Positions 16,076-25,081 of a DNA stretch of 64,000 nucleotides are shown here, piece by piece. Position numbers and translations under genes: made by a program. How positions within the stretch are numbered: position 1 is the first letter of the stretch; every line of letters begins with the position of its first letter. Below the pieces are notes generated by a model. The model worked only from the letters and a program-made list of their open reading frames with translations, was not told the DNA's origin and did not search any database. The DNA is from Prevotella sp. (lineage in GTDB: Bacteria > Bacteroidota > Bacteroidia > Bacteroidales > Dysgonomonadaceae): positions 19,789 through 83,788 of the forward strand of contig JAISUS010000002.1 of assembly GCA_031271965.1 (NCBI GenBank). Direction: 5' to 3'.

Positions 16076-18547
16076 ATGCTTTTATCTGATCTCAAGACCG
16101 GGGAAAAAGGTGTTATTATACGTGTTAACGGTAGTGGAGCTTTTCGTAAGCGCATTCTTGAAATGGGCTTCATTAAAGGGAAAAAAATCAAGGTTATTTT
16201 AAATGCTCCCCTTAAAGATCCAATCAAATATAAAATAATGGATTATGAGGTATCTCTTCGTCGTAGCGAAGCGGCTCTTATAGAAGTTGTTTATCCTGAT
16301 AATAAAGAATCAGAACATCATCTGGAAAAATCTGCTTTTGATTCCGAAATCATATATGAGGAAATTCATCAATCGGTGAATAGGCCTGTAGAAGACAAAA
16401 AGATTATTAAAGTCGCATTAGTGGGAAATCCTAATGCGGGAAAGACATCCTTGTTTAATATTGCATCGGGAGCGCATGAGCACGTAGGAAACTATGGAGG
16501 GGTGACAGTCGATTCTAAAGAAGGGAAATTTAAACATGGAGGATATGTTTTTCGGATAGTCGATTTGCCGGGCACATATTCTTTGTCGGCTTATACTCCC
16601 GAAGAATTGTATGTGAGAAAGCATATTGTTGAAGATAGGCCGGATGTTATAATAAATATAGTAGCTGCATCGAATCTTGAGCGTAATCTGTACTTAACTA
16701 CGGAATTGATAGATATGGAAGCTCCTGTTGTTATCGCGCTTAATATGTATGATGAGTTGCAGGATGCAGGTAGTGAATTTGATTATCAGGCTTTGTCGGA
16801 GATGATAGGGATTCCTATGGTGCCTACAGTTGCTAAATCGGGAATCGGTATTGGTGATTTATTTGATGCGGTTATTCGTGTCTACGAAGATAAAGAACCT
16901 GTAGTAAAACGGGTGCATGTATATTATGGTAATACGGTAGAGAATGCAATAAGTAAATTGAAAATTTTGCTGGAAAAGCAAACTGATTGCACACTGTTAT
17001 TCCCCCGGCGTTATATTGCGGTTAAACTGATAGAGAAGGACAGGGATATAGAAAAATATGTTTCCACTCTTTCTAATGAAAAAGATTTGCTTGCTTTAAG
17101 GGATTCGGAAGTAAAGAATATAGAAGAAACCTTGAAAGAGGATACCGAATCTGTGCTGACGAATGCCCGTTATGGATTTGTTGCCGGAGGATTGAAGCAA
17201 ACGTTGAAAGAAAAAAACAAAGAGTCTGATATTACTCGCATTATAGATGCCATAGTTACAAATAAATATATAGGATTCCCTTTGTTTTTCTTTTTTATGT
17301 GGGTTATGTTCGAGTGTACATTCAGGCTGGGAGGTTATCCTATGGAGTGGATCGAGTCGGGCGTAACGTATATTGGCAATTTGGTGCGGGGGATTATGCC
17401 TGACGGAATGCTGAAGGATTTGGTTGTAGACGGTATAATTGGCGGAGTAGGGGGTGTTATTGTATTTTTACCTAATATATTGATATTATATGCATTCATA
17501 TCTTTTATGGAGGATTCAGGTTACATGGCCCGGGCTGCCTTTATAATGGATAAGGTTATGCATAAGATGGGGTTGCACGGAAAATCTTTTATTCCCTTAG
17601 TAATGGGTTTTGGTTGTAATGTGCCCGCTATACTGGCTACTCGTACAATTGAAAGCCGTAATAGCAGGATGGTTACAATGCTTATTAACCCCTTCATGTC
17701 TTGTAGTGCCCGTCTGCCTGTTTATTTATTATTTGTAGGAGTTTTCTTTAAATCATATGCTAGTTTGGCTTTGTTTGGGTTGTATTTTACGGGTATATTA
17801 TTAGCTGTTGTGTCAGCCAGATTATTTAAGAAATTCTTGTTTCCGAAAGAGGATACACCCTTTGTGATGGAATTGCCTCCATATCGTATGCCTACATTAA
17901 AGGCTGTGTCGATACATATGTGGGATAAGTCACAGCAATATTTGAAAAAGATGGGAGGGGTAATTCTTATTGCATCCATTATTATCTGGTTTTTAGGTTA
18001 TTTCCCTCAAGATAAAGAACGGGAAGCATTGTTTGATGCTAAAGTAGCTGATGTTGAACTTAAGTATGATAATAAAGCGATAGATGAAGGTCAAAAGGAC
18101 GAACTGATAGAGGGGATTGAGGATGAGCGAAATATTGCTCATCAGGAGAATTCATATATCGGACGTGTAGGTAAGATTATAGAGCCGGTTATGAGTCCTT
18201 TAGGATTTGACTGGAAGATAAGTGTTAGCTTACTTTCCGGGATGGCGGCAAAAGAAGTTGTTGTGAGTACATTGGGTGTTTTGTACACAGGTGATCCTGA
18301 TAGTCAGGAGACATTAGAGACACGGCTGTTAAGTGAGACTAAAGCTGATGGTGTTCCTACTTTTACACCTTTGGTTGTTGTCAGTTTGTTACTTTTTGTG
18401 TTGATTTACTTTCCATGTGTCGCTACGATAGCTGCCATAAAGGAGGAGTCCGGTTCGTGGAAATGGGGTGCGTTTAGTGTAATTTATACAACTTTGCTGG
18501 CATGGATAGTTTCATTTGTGGTGTATCAATTTGGAAATATGCTATAG
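16076..18547 (+). CDS. feoB: Ferrous iron transporter, FeoA-FeoB fusion
   Basis: An 823-residue fusion. Residues 1-75 form a FeoA/SH3-like domain (LLSDLKTGEKGVI ... RILEMGFIKGKKI). The FeoB G domain follows: G1 VGNPNAGKTS near 125, G3 VDLPGTYSL, and NMYDE as the G4-like motif. The C-terminal ~400 residues are a polytopic channel with the Gate motifs (GFGCNVPAI and MAAKEVVVSTLG). It imports Fe2+ across the inner membrane. The FeoA-FeoB fusion is usual in Bacteroidales. The small Cys-rich partner that often follows directly is instead 5.3 kb downstream, after susCD. Confidence 0.96.
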   Translation: MLLSDLKTGEKGVIIRVNGSGAFRKRILEMGFIKGKKIKVILNAPLKDPIKYKIMDYEVSLRRSEAALIEVVYPDNKESEHHLEKSAFDSEIIYEEIHQSVNRPVEDKKIIKVALVGNPNAGKTSLFNIASGAHEHVGNYGGVTVDSKEGKFKHGGYVFRIVDLPGTYSLSAYTPEELYVRKHIVEDRPDVIINIVAASNLERNLYLTTELIDMEAPVVIALNMYDELQDAGSEFDYQALSEMIGIPMVPTVAKSGIGIGDLFDAVIRVYEDKEPVVKRVHVYYGNTVENAISKLKILLEKQTDCTLLFPRRYIAVKLIEKDRDIEKYVSTLSNEKDLLALRDSEVKNIEETLKEDTESVLTNARYGFVAGGLKQTLKEKNKESDITRIIDAIVTNKYIGFPLFFFFMWVMFECTFRLGGYPMEWIESGVTYIGNLVRGIMPDGMLKDLVVDGIIGGVGGVIVFLPNILILYAFISFMEDSGYMARAAFIMDKVMHKMGLHGKSFIPLVMGFGCNVPAILATRTIESRNSRMVTMLINPFMSCSARLPVYLLFVGVFFKSYASLALFGLYFTGILLAVVSARLFKKFLFPKEDTPFVMELPPYRMPTLKAVSIHMWDKSQQYLKKMGGVILIASIIIWFLGYFPQDKEREALFDAKVADVELKYDNKAIDEGQKDELIEGIEDERNIAHQENSYIGRVGKIIEPVMSPLGFDWKISVSLLSGMAAKEVVVSTLGVLYTGDPDSQETLETRLLSETKADGVPTFTPLVVVSLLLFVLIYFPCVATIAAIKEESGSWKWGAFSVIYTTLLAWIVSFVVYQFGNML

Positions 18548-18798
18548 ATTTCACTATTATTTTTTATTTTCATATAATATTAAAAATATTATAACATTTG
18601 TATGTTAAAATTCAGACAAAATAATCTTTTTGTGTTTTGTCTGATTGTTATTCATGGAAACGTTAAAAATAATACTTGGGGGGCAGAATCTTAATTTTAA
18701 TCTATCTGTTTGTTTATTACTTTTGTGTGTAATTGTCACATAATCTTTCTTATTTAACCAAAATTCATGTTCTTTGTAATTGGTTCATCTCTTGTTTG

Positions 18799-18829
18799 TT
18801 GGTTCAAGCTTTCTAAATGTCTATTTTTG
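18799..18829 (+). promoter_or_regulatory. Promoter upstream of the SusC/SusD pair
   Basis: TTG at 18799-18801, 20 nt spacer, TATTTTTG at 18822-18829. Transcription would start near 18836, giving a ~145-nt AT-rich leader to the SusC-like gene. The rest of the 435-bp gap 18548-18982 shows no gene and no obvious feoAB terminator. Confidence 0.55.
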
Positions 18830-18982
18830 TATAAATTAATTAAAAATTTGTTTATTGGTGAAAAATGTCTAATTTTGTGTCTTAGACAACAAACTGATGC
18901 TGAAATGTGTGAATTAGGAGCAAAGTGTTAAAAATAAAACATTGCATCGGGTTGAATTTAAACTAACAAAAGTAGTGTTTGT

Positions 18983-21900
18983 ATGAAGAAAAAAGTAATT
19001 TTGATTTTATCCTGCCTTTTATTAAGCGTTGGATTTATTACTGCGCAAACAACTCGGATTTCTGGTGTTGTAGTTGATAATACTGGAGAGCCGGTTATTA
19101 GTGCTTCTGTTGTAGTTAAAGGAACTACAGTTGGTACAATGACGGACTTAGATGGTAAGTTTACAATCAATGTGCCTGATGGGAGAAATACCCTTGTGTT
19201 TACTCTCGTTGGAATGAAGACTGTTGACGTAAGAGCCTCTCAGAATATGCGGGTCGTGATGGATACTGACGAAGCGCTCCTTGATGAGGTTATTGTTGTT
19301 GCCTATGGTACATCTAAGAAAGAAGCTTTAACAGGGTCTGTATCTGCTATATCTGCATCGGATATTGTAAAACGTCCGGTTGCAAATGTCGGATCGGCTT
19401 TGGAAGGTATGGGGGCCGGTATCCAGGTGAGTAGTTCATATGGAGAACCTGGGCAATCTCCAAATATTCGCATCCGCGGATTCTCTTCCATGTTAAATGG
19501 AGCTAACGATCCTTTGATTATCTTGGATGGTAGCACTTATAATGGCAATATTTCAAATATCAGCCCCGATGATATTGAAAATGTATCTGTGTTGAAGGAT
19601 GCAGCTTCAGCTGCTTTATATGGTAGTAGGGCTGCTAATGGTGTGATTTTAATAACAACTAAACGTGCAAAGCAGGGCGAAAGGGGATCTTTGTCATTGA
19701 ATATTCGTCATGGATTTACAAACAGGGCATTACCTGAATATGAAAGGATAGGTGCTGATGATTTTATGCAGACCGCATGGACTGGATATCGAAATAGCTT
19801 GATGACATCAAGGCCAGCTTTGACGCTTGCTGAAGCTAATAAATTGGCTAACAATGGGATTATAAGTAGCATATTGAAGTATAATATATATGATGTTCCC
19901 AATGATGAGCTTTATGACGCAAATGGAGTTTTCAATCCGAATGCAAAAATGTTGCCGGGAATAGCAGGAGATCTTGATTGGTTTAAAGATCTTGAAAGAA
20001 CCGGTTATAGACAAGATTATAACTTAAATGGAACGGCTGCTACCGATAAAATGAATGTATTTTATTCATTGGGTTATCTAAATGAAAAAGGATACGTTAA
20101 AACATCAGATTATGACCGTCTGACTGGTAGAATTAATGTTGAGTATTCTCCACGAAAATGGTTTAAAACGGGTTTGAATCTATCCGGTACTTATGAAAAG
20201 AGAAATAGAACAGAGGGATCTGGGGGGAGTGCTTTTATAAATGCATTCTATAATGCAAGGACTATTTCTCCTATTTACCCGGTCCATCTTCATGATTTGG
20301 AAACGGGGGATTATATACTTGATGATTTTGGTAATATACAGTATGATAATGGAGAAAAATATAAAAGGCCTCAGTATACTGCTCGACATGCTATTTGGGA
20401 AAATGAGTTGAATAAATATCTTGTAAAAACAAATAGAACTACAATAGAGCCTTTTGCTCAAATTACTTTCTTTAATGATTTTAAATTGTTATTGAAAGGT
20501 AATATGGGGGTGCGCAGACAAGAAGAAGAGAGGTATGCAAACTCTACAATTGGAGACGGAGCAGGTACCGGACGTTCTATTCTTTACGGCTATGATTTTA
20601 AGGAATATACGGCTACTCAACAATTGGGTTGGACTAAATCTTTTAACCAACACAATATCGATGTAATGGCAGCTCATGAGTTTTATAATTGGTCGAGAAA
20701 ATATCTATATGGATTTAAGCAAGGGGAGAGTCTTCCTAATAATATAGATTTTCTTAATTTCTCAACAACGAACTCTCTTGAATCAGAAAGAGACCGCTAT
20801 CGTTTAGAAAGTTACTTGGGGCGTATTCGTTATAATTTTGAAGAAAAATATTTTGCAGAATTGTCTTATCGCAGGGATGGAAGCTCTATGTTTCACCCAA
20901 GCCGTAGATGGGGTAACTTCTGGGCAGCAGGTGGTAGCTGGATAGTTTCCAGAGAGAACTTCCTGTCCGATGTGAAGTGGATAGATATGTTGAAGGTTAG
21001 AGCATCTTATGGAGAAGTTGGAAATGATACTTTCGGTGCTGCAAACTACTATCTATATCAATCTTTATACGCTCTTGATTTTAATGCAGGATCAGGAGCT
21101 GTATACCGGTCTGCAGAAGCCGATCCTACAGTGACATGGGAAACCATGGAAAACTTTACAGTAGGACTTGATACCCGCTTGTTTAATCGTATTAATTTTA
21201 CGTTTGATTATTTTGATAAACGTAATAGCGATCTATTGTTTGATGTTACACGTCCTTTATCTGTAGGTTCAACAAATACCTCTAATGCATCTCCTACAAT
21301 AAGGCAGAATATTGGAACAGTTAAGAATTATGGAGTCGAACTGGCTTTAGATGGAGATATAATAAAGACTAAAGACTGGAAATGGAATCTGGGAGTGGAT
21401 GTAACATTTCTTAAAAATGAAATAGTAAGACTTCCGGATCAAATGCGCGAAAATGGCTTTATTTATAGAAATAGTAAATGGCTGGAAGGTAAGAGCAGAT
21501 ACGATCTTTTCGTTTATCAATGGGCTGGTGTGGATCAGATGACCGGAGATGCTTTATATATTCTTGACCCGGATCAAGAGGCTGCTGCACAAAAAGCCGG
21601 AAGATTGAAAGTTATAAATGATGAAAAATATGTGACTCAGGCTAGTTATGCTAAGCGTGATTATTCAGGATCAGCTATCCCTGACGCATTTGGTAGTATC
21701 CGAACATCTTTGGAATACAAAAATTTATCTTTCTCTGCTTTATGTACATATGGTATTGGAGGTAAGATGCTGGATGGTAACTACGCAGATTATATGTATC
21801 TGGGAACATCGCCAAATGCTTTGCATAAAGATATTTTGAAAGCTTGGTCAGGTATTCCGGAAGGTATGACAGAAACTTCTTCTAATAGAATAGACAAGAA

Positions 21901-22198
21901 CGGTATTCCTGTTGTCGATTTCACCAAAGCCGCATATAATCACTCTGCAGCATCATCCAGATTTATAACAGATGCTTCTTATTTCTCTATAAAGAATATT
22001 TCTGTAGGATATACCGTACCTAAATCACTTGTAACCAAGCTGGATTTAGCCGGTTTGACTTTAGGTGCCAATGTTGAAAATATTGCTATTTTCACAAAAC
22101 GGAAAGGGCTTGATCCACAACAATCTTATGATGGTACAACCGATTATCAGTTTGTTCCTGCTAGGACATTCTCTTTTTCGATAAATATAACTATGTAA
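18983..22198 (+). CDS. SusC/RagA-type TonB-linked outer membrane protein
   Basis: A 1071-residue outer membrane receptor. A signal peptide (1-21, ending ITAQ) is followed by a carboxypeptidase-D-like beta-sandwich (about 25-105: ISGVVVDNTGEPVISASVVVKG), the SusC-type DEVIVVAYG box, a plug domain with NIRIRGFSS and DAASAALYGSRAANGVILITTK (to ~230), and a 22-strand barrel. It moves a ligand captured by the SusD partner into the periplasm using TonB energy. No glycosidase, peptidase, sigma/anti-sigma pair or hybrid two-component regulator lies beside it, so the substrate is unknown. Iron genes on both sides make a metal chelate one possibility, untested. Confidence 0.95.
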   Translation: MKKKVILILSCLLLSVGFITAQTTRISGVVVDNTGEPVISASVVVKGTTVGTMTDLDGKFTINVPDGRNTLVFTLVGMKTVDVRASQNMRVVMDTDEALLDEVIVVAYGTSKKEALTGSVSAISASDIVKRPVANVGSALEGMGAGIQVSSSYGEPGQSPNIRIRGFSSMLNGANDPLIILDGSTYNGNISNISPDDIENVSVLKDAASAALYGSRAANGVILITTKRAKQGERGSLSLNIRHGFTNRALPEYERIGADDFMQTAWTGYRNSLMTSRPALTLAEANKLANNGIISSILKYNIYDVPNDELYDANGVFNPNAKMLPGIAGDLDWFKDLERTGYRQDYNLNGTAATDKMNVFYSLGYLNEKGYVKTSDYDRLTGRINVEYSPRKWFKTGLNLSGTYEKRNRTEGSGGSAFINAFYNARTISPIYPVHLHDLETGDYILDDFGNIQYDNGEKYKRPQYTARHAIWENELNKYLVKTNRTTIEPFAQITFFNDFKLLLKGNMGVRRQEEERYANSTIGDGAGTGRSILYGYDFKEYTATQQLGWTKSFNQHNIDVMAAHEFYNWSRKYLYGFKQGESLPNNIDFLNFSTTNSLESERDRYRLESYLGRIRYNFEEKYFAELSYRRDGSSMFHPSRRWGNFWAAGGSWIVSRENFLSDVKWIDMLKVRASYGEVGNDTFGAANYYLYQSLYALDFNAGSGAVYRSAEADPTVTWETMENFTVGLDTRLFNRINFTFDYFDKRNSDLLFDVTRPLSVGSTNTSNASPTIRQNIGTVKNYGVELALDGDIIKTKDWKWNLGVDVTFLKNEIVRLPDQMRENGFIYRNSKWLEGKSRYDLFVYQWAGVDQMTGDALYILDPDQEAAAQKAGRLKVINDEKYVTQASYAKRDYSGSAIPDAFGSIRTSLEYKNLSFSALCTYGIGGKMLDGNYADYMYLGTSPNALHKDILKAWSGIPEGMTETSSNRIDKNGIPVVDFTKAAYNHSAASSRFITDASYFSIKNISVGYTVPKSLVTKLDLAGLTLGANVENIAIFTKRKGLDPQQSYDGTTDYQFVPARTFSFSINITM

Positions 22199-22214
22199 AT
22201 AATAAGAAGAAATT

Positions 22215-23762
22215 ATGAAAAAATATATATCAATTGCAATTGGCTTTTTCATGACATTGTCCTATTTCTCTTGTAACTCTGATCTGGATACGGCTCCAAC
22301 CGGACAAACCCCTCCTGAACAGGTCTTTAGTTCAATAGAGAATGCAGAATTAGCTGTAAATGGCCTGGGTCTCTTAATAGCTAAACAATATTTGGGCTCT
22401 CAAGGGTTTAATGGAGAAGGGACTATAAAACTATTTTATGGAGAATATCCATCAAATAATTTTGTGAAAGACCTTCCGGGATGGGCAGCTATTATAAATT
22501 TGACGTATACCACTAATATTACTTCTATATACTTATATTATCCGTGGTATTATTATTATCGTATTATTGGTGATGCTAATGTAATTTTAGATAATATAGA
22601 TAATATATCGGATTTTGAGAATGAAAAATTGAATATTAAGGCTAAATGCTTAACATATAGAGCATATGCTTATTTTATGATGAGCCAGCTATACTCTAAG
22701 CGTTGGAGTGAAAGCCAAAATGGAGCGAGTAGCGGATTGATACTTCGCTTAAACTCGAAGACTGAAGATCAAATGGCACTCAGTACCTTGGCTCAAACTT
22801 ATGCCCAAATATATGATGATTTGGATACTGCAATATCATATTTTAATCAATCGAAAATAGATAGAGAAGATTTTTATGATATCGGAATCGAAGTGGCACA
22901 AGCTATATATGCCCGTGCGGCATTGACTCGTGAAGACTTTGCGAAGGCTGCAACCATGGCTGCAGAAGCTAGGAAGAATTATCCATTGATGAGTAATGAT
23001 GACTTAATGAAAGGATTCTTTGATCCTACTAGTGAATGGATATGGGGATCTTATGGTTCAACAGAACAGAATCTTTACTATTATTCTTATCAAGCCTATA
23101 TGGCATATAACACATCGGGATCTATTATTAGGTTGTATCCGAATATGATAACAAAAGAGTTGTATGCACAGATACCGAAAACAGATGTGCGAAGAAGGTG
23201 GTGGGTGTATCCGGGAGATGATGTTACAACACCAGGGCCGGTAACTTCTGCTACGGTTGATGCAGATATAAGAAAAAACTATCCTGCTATACCATCTAAT
23301 GCAACTACTTCTTACTATATGCAATTTAAGATTGGTGCTTCCGCATTACCAGGTGTAGGAAATATGTGTCATATAAGGTCTTCGGAAATGATTCTTGTTG
23401 AGGCTGAAGCATTGGTTAGACAAAATGCCGGAAAAGATGAGCAAGCGCGAAAATTAATGCTAGAGTTAAATAAGGATAGTGGAAGGAATCCTGAATATAC
23501 TCTTACAAAATCCGGAACCGAACTGTTAGAAGAAATATGGAAATATCGTTCTATAGAACTTTGGGGTGAAGGTTTCGAGTGGTTCGATTATAAGAGAACA
23601 GGTCGGGCCGTAAAACGGACAGATAGGGCTGCTAAAGGAAGTTATATATCGTCATTGGCTGTAACTATTAACCCTAATCAAGCTAATGATTGGGTATGGG
23701 CTGTACCTTCAAGAGAAACAGACTATAATCAACTGGCCAAATTACCAGAGCCGGCCAATTAA
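22215..23762 (+). CDS. SusD/RagB-type outer membrane lipoprotein
   Basis: A 515-residue lipoprotein; the signal ends in LSYFSC with Cys20 as lipid site. The N-terminal SusD-like region (SDLDTAPTGQTPPEQVF) and the C-terminal RagB/SusD region (LWGEGFEWFDYKRTGRAVKRTD; ends DYNQLAKLPEPAN) are both present. It forms the lid over the SusC barrel and binds the ligand at the cell surface. It starts 16 bp after susC and ends just before a strong terminator, so the pair is a two-gene operon. Confidence 0.95.
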   Translation: MKKYISIAIGFFMTLSYFSCNSDLDTAPTGQTPPEQVFSSIENAELAVNGLGLLIAKQYLGSQGFNGEGTIKLFYGEYPSNNFVKDLPGWAAIINLTYTTNITSIYLYYPWYYYYRIIGDANVILDNIDNISDFENEKLNIKAKCLTYRAYAYFMMSQLYSKRWSESQNGASSGLILRLNSKTEDQMALSTLAQTYAQIYDDLDTAISYFNQSKIDREDFYDIGIEVAQAIYARAALTREDFAKAATMAAEARKNYPLMSNDDLMKGFFDPTSEWIWGSYGSTEQNLYYYSYQAYMAYNTSGSIIRLYPNMITKELYAQIPKTDVRRRWWVYPGDDVTTPGPVTSATVDADIRKNYPAIPSNATTSYYMQFKIGASALPGVGNMCHIRSSEMILVEAEALVRQNAGKDEQARKLMLELNKDSGRNPEYTLTKSGTELLEEIWKYRSIELWGEGFEWFDYKRTGRAVKRTDRAAKGSYISSLAVTINPNQANDWVWAVPSRETDYNQLAKLPEPAN

Positions 23763-23777
23763 TGATTTTTTTAATAT

Positions 23778-23816
23778 AAAAAAAACTCCATGAATTTATC
23801 TCATGGAGTTTTTTTG
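23778..23816 (+). terminator. Rho-independent terminator after SusD
   Basis: Stem AAAAACTCCATGA (23781-23793) pairs with TCATGGAGTTTTT (23801-23813) across a 7-nt loop and runs into a T tract. It closes the susCD transcript and separates it from the Cys-rich gene. Confidence 0.9.
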
Positions 23817-23859
23817 TTTCTTTTAACCCGTGTTAACGCTATATTTATTCATTCTTATA

Positions 23860-23867
23860 TAACTTTG
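23860..23867 (+). promoter_or_regulatory. -7 promoter element of the Cys-rich membrane protein gene
   Basis: TAACTTTG matches TAnnTTTG and lies 25 bp before the ATG at 23893. No clear -33 TTG. Together with the terminator upstream it implies separate transcription from susCD. Confidence 0.45.
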
Positions 23868-23892
23868 TTATCTAAAATAATTCTAAATAGAA

Positions 23893-24051
23893 ATGGTTCA
23901 GGAAATAATTGTTGGGTTGATCGGAATATCTGTAGCCTTGATTGTTATATACAAGATATATGGATTCTTTTCTTCAAAAAATGAACAAAAGAACAGTTGC
24001 GGGTGTTCAAGCTGCGGATGCAGTACAAAACCTAAGCACGTTAAATATTGA
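23893..24051 (+). CDS. FeoB-associated Cys-rich membrane protein
   Basis: A 52-residue protein. It starts MVQEIIVGLIGISVAL, one membrane helix (about 5-23), a basic stretch with KIYGFF, then a cysteine cluster CGCSSCGCS at 36-44 and a short Lys/His tail. This layout (W/VQEIIVGxI helix, then CxCxxCxC) is that of the small FeoB-associated Cys-rich proteins found beside feoAB in Bacteroidota and Firmicutes, thought to help Fe2+ transport or metal sensing. Here it is not adjacent to feoAB: the SusC/SusD operon lies between. Confidence 0.8.
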   Translation: MVQEIIVGLIGISVALIVIYKIYGFFSSKNEQKNSCGCSSCGCSTKPKHVKY

Positions 24052-24058
24052 GAATTTA

Positions 24059-24090
24059 TTTGGATTCTGAGAATATACTTGATATCTTTG
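24059..24090 (+). promoter_or_regulatory. Promoter of the unassigned small RNA
   Basis: TTTG at 24059-24062, 20 nt spacer, TATCTTTG at 24083-24090: a full match to the Bacteroidota consensus. It lies just after the Cys-rich gene and in front of a folded, non-coding stretch that ends in a terminator. Confidence 0.7.
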
Positions 24091-24096
24091 GTATAG

Positions 24097-24322
24097 AATT
24101 CGATGATAGCTTAAGTCGTATTGGTCGATTGGGAAGCTCATCAATTAATAAAATGACCGAGACAAGCTTTTGATTCCAATGGCGGGCCACACCTTCGGGT
24201 TGCTTAGCGCGGTGGATTACAAAGGGGTCGAAGCACTCAAATCCTGTTTTACGGAGTTTCGGTATATCCGCCAATGCGACTTTATATATGAAAGGAATTG
24301 CTTTTTAGCGATTCCTTTCTTT
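24097..24322 (+). ncRNA. Unassigned structured small RNA (~225 nt)
   Basis: Between a consensus promoter (24059-24090) and a strong terminator (24289-24322) is a stretch with clear RNA structure. A closing stem pairs 24113-24124 with 24271-24282 (12 bp, one G-U). Inside, 24128-24132 pairs with 24176-24180 and 24134-24138 with 24165-24169. A UUCG tetraloop hairpin lies at 24191-24200 inside a CCAC/GTGG stem (24187-24190 with 24212-24215). GGAUU 24214-24218 could alternatively pair with 24240-24244. I do not recognise it as tmRNA, SRP RNA, RNase P or a tRNA. A 6S-type RNA is possible, but the fold looks branched. It could also be a long pyrE leader with an attenuator, although pyrE has its own promoter element at 24388. 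Confidence 0.5.
24289..24322 (+). terminator. Rho-independent terminator of the small RNA
   Basis: Arms GAAAGGAATTGC and GCGATTCCTTTC (12 bp with one G-U) around a short T-rich loop, followed by a run of six T. It lies about 115 bp before pyrE. Confidence 0.85.
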
Positions 24323-24387
24323 TTTATAATGCACTTTATTTCACATTTTCTTTCTGTCATATTTTCTTTTATATTGTCTATTAGTTG

Positions 24388-24395
24388 TATATTTG
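24388..24395 (+). promoter_or_regulatory. -7 promoter element of pyrE
   Basis: TATATTTG matches TAnnTTTG; transcription near 24402 gives a ~36-nt leader to the pyrE ATG. The -33 region is weak. Confidence 0.45.
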
Positions 24396-24437
24396 TGAGC
24401 TAATAATATTGATTGTTGTTATTTTTATTCAAACAAA

Positions 24438-25067
24438 ATGAATACCCTAGAAAAGCTGACAGCCGAAAAACTCCTTAGTATAAGGGCTATCAAACTACAG
24501 CCATCCAACCCTTTTACATGGGCTTCGGGATGGAAATCTCCAATTTATTGTGATAATAGAAAACTCATATCGTATCCTCGTATACGTACATTTATAAAGA
24601 CCGAACTGTGTCGGCTTATACTTGAGAATTTTCCTGAAGCAGACGCAATAGCCGGTGTGGCCACAGGAGCTATAGCTCCGGGAGCCTTGGTTGCAGATGC
24701 ATTAGGCCTGCCTTTTGTATATATCCGTTCTACACCTAAAGATCATGGTTTGGAGAATTTGATAGAAGGAGAATTAAAACCTGGAAGTAAAGTAGTAGTT
24801 GTAGAAGATCTTGTCTCTACAGGTACAAGCAGTTTGAAAGCTGTAGAAGCAATACGTCGCGATAGTTCCGAAGTTGTAGGTATGGTTGCAAACTTTACCT
24901 ATGAGTTCCCTGTAGCAACAGAGAATTTTAAAAAAGCAAATGTAGAATTAATTACATTGACAAATTACGACGCTGTTCTTCGTGAGGCTTTGCGCACAGA
25001 TTATATTGCAGAATCCGATCTTGAGACTTTGCAAGAATGGAGAAAAGCTCCCGCTGACTGGAAATAA
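24438..25067 (+). CDS. pyrE: Orotate phosphoribosyltransferase
   Basis: A 209-residue type I phosphoribosyltransferase. The PRPP loop VVVVEDLVSTGTSS lies at about 115-128, and the N-terminal part has FTWASGWKSPIYCDNRK, typical of PyrE. It makes OMP from orotate and PRPP in pyrimidine synthesis. The SRPBCC gene follows after 14 bp, then argH after 4 bp, so these three are likely one transcript. Confidence 0.95.
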   Translation: MNTLEKLTAEKLLSIRAIKLQPSNPFTWASGWKSPIYCDNRKLISYPRIRTFIKTELCRLILENFPEADAIAGVATGAIAPGALVADALGLPFVYIRSTPKDHGLENLIEGELKPGSKVVVVEDLVSTGTSSLKAVEAIRRDSSEVVGMVANFTYEFPVATENFKKANVELITLTNYDAVLREALRTDYIAESDLETLQEWRKAPADWK

Positions 25068-25081
25068 ACTAATTATATTGG

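Noticed and set aside
23790..23984. 64-residue plus-strand frame after SusD
   Set aside because: Starts inside the susCD terminator and overlaps the Cys-rich gene in another frame; the 52-residue frame has clear family features.
24056..24403. Open frames on both strands over the small RNA
   Set aside because: They need a TTG start or run through the terminator; the promoter-stem-terminator layout explains the region better.
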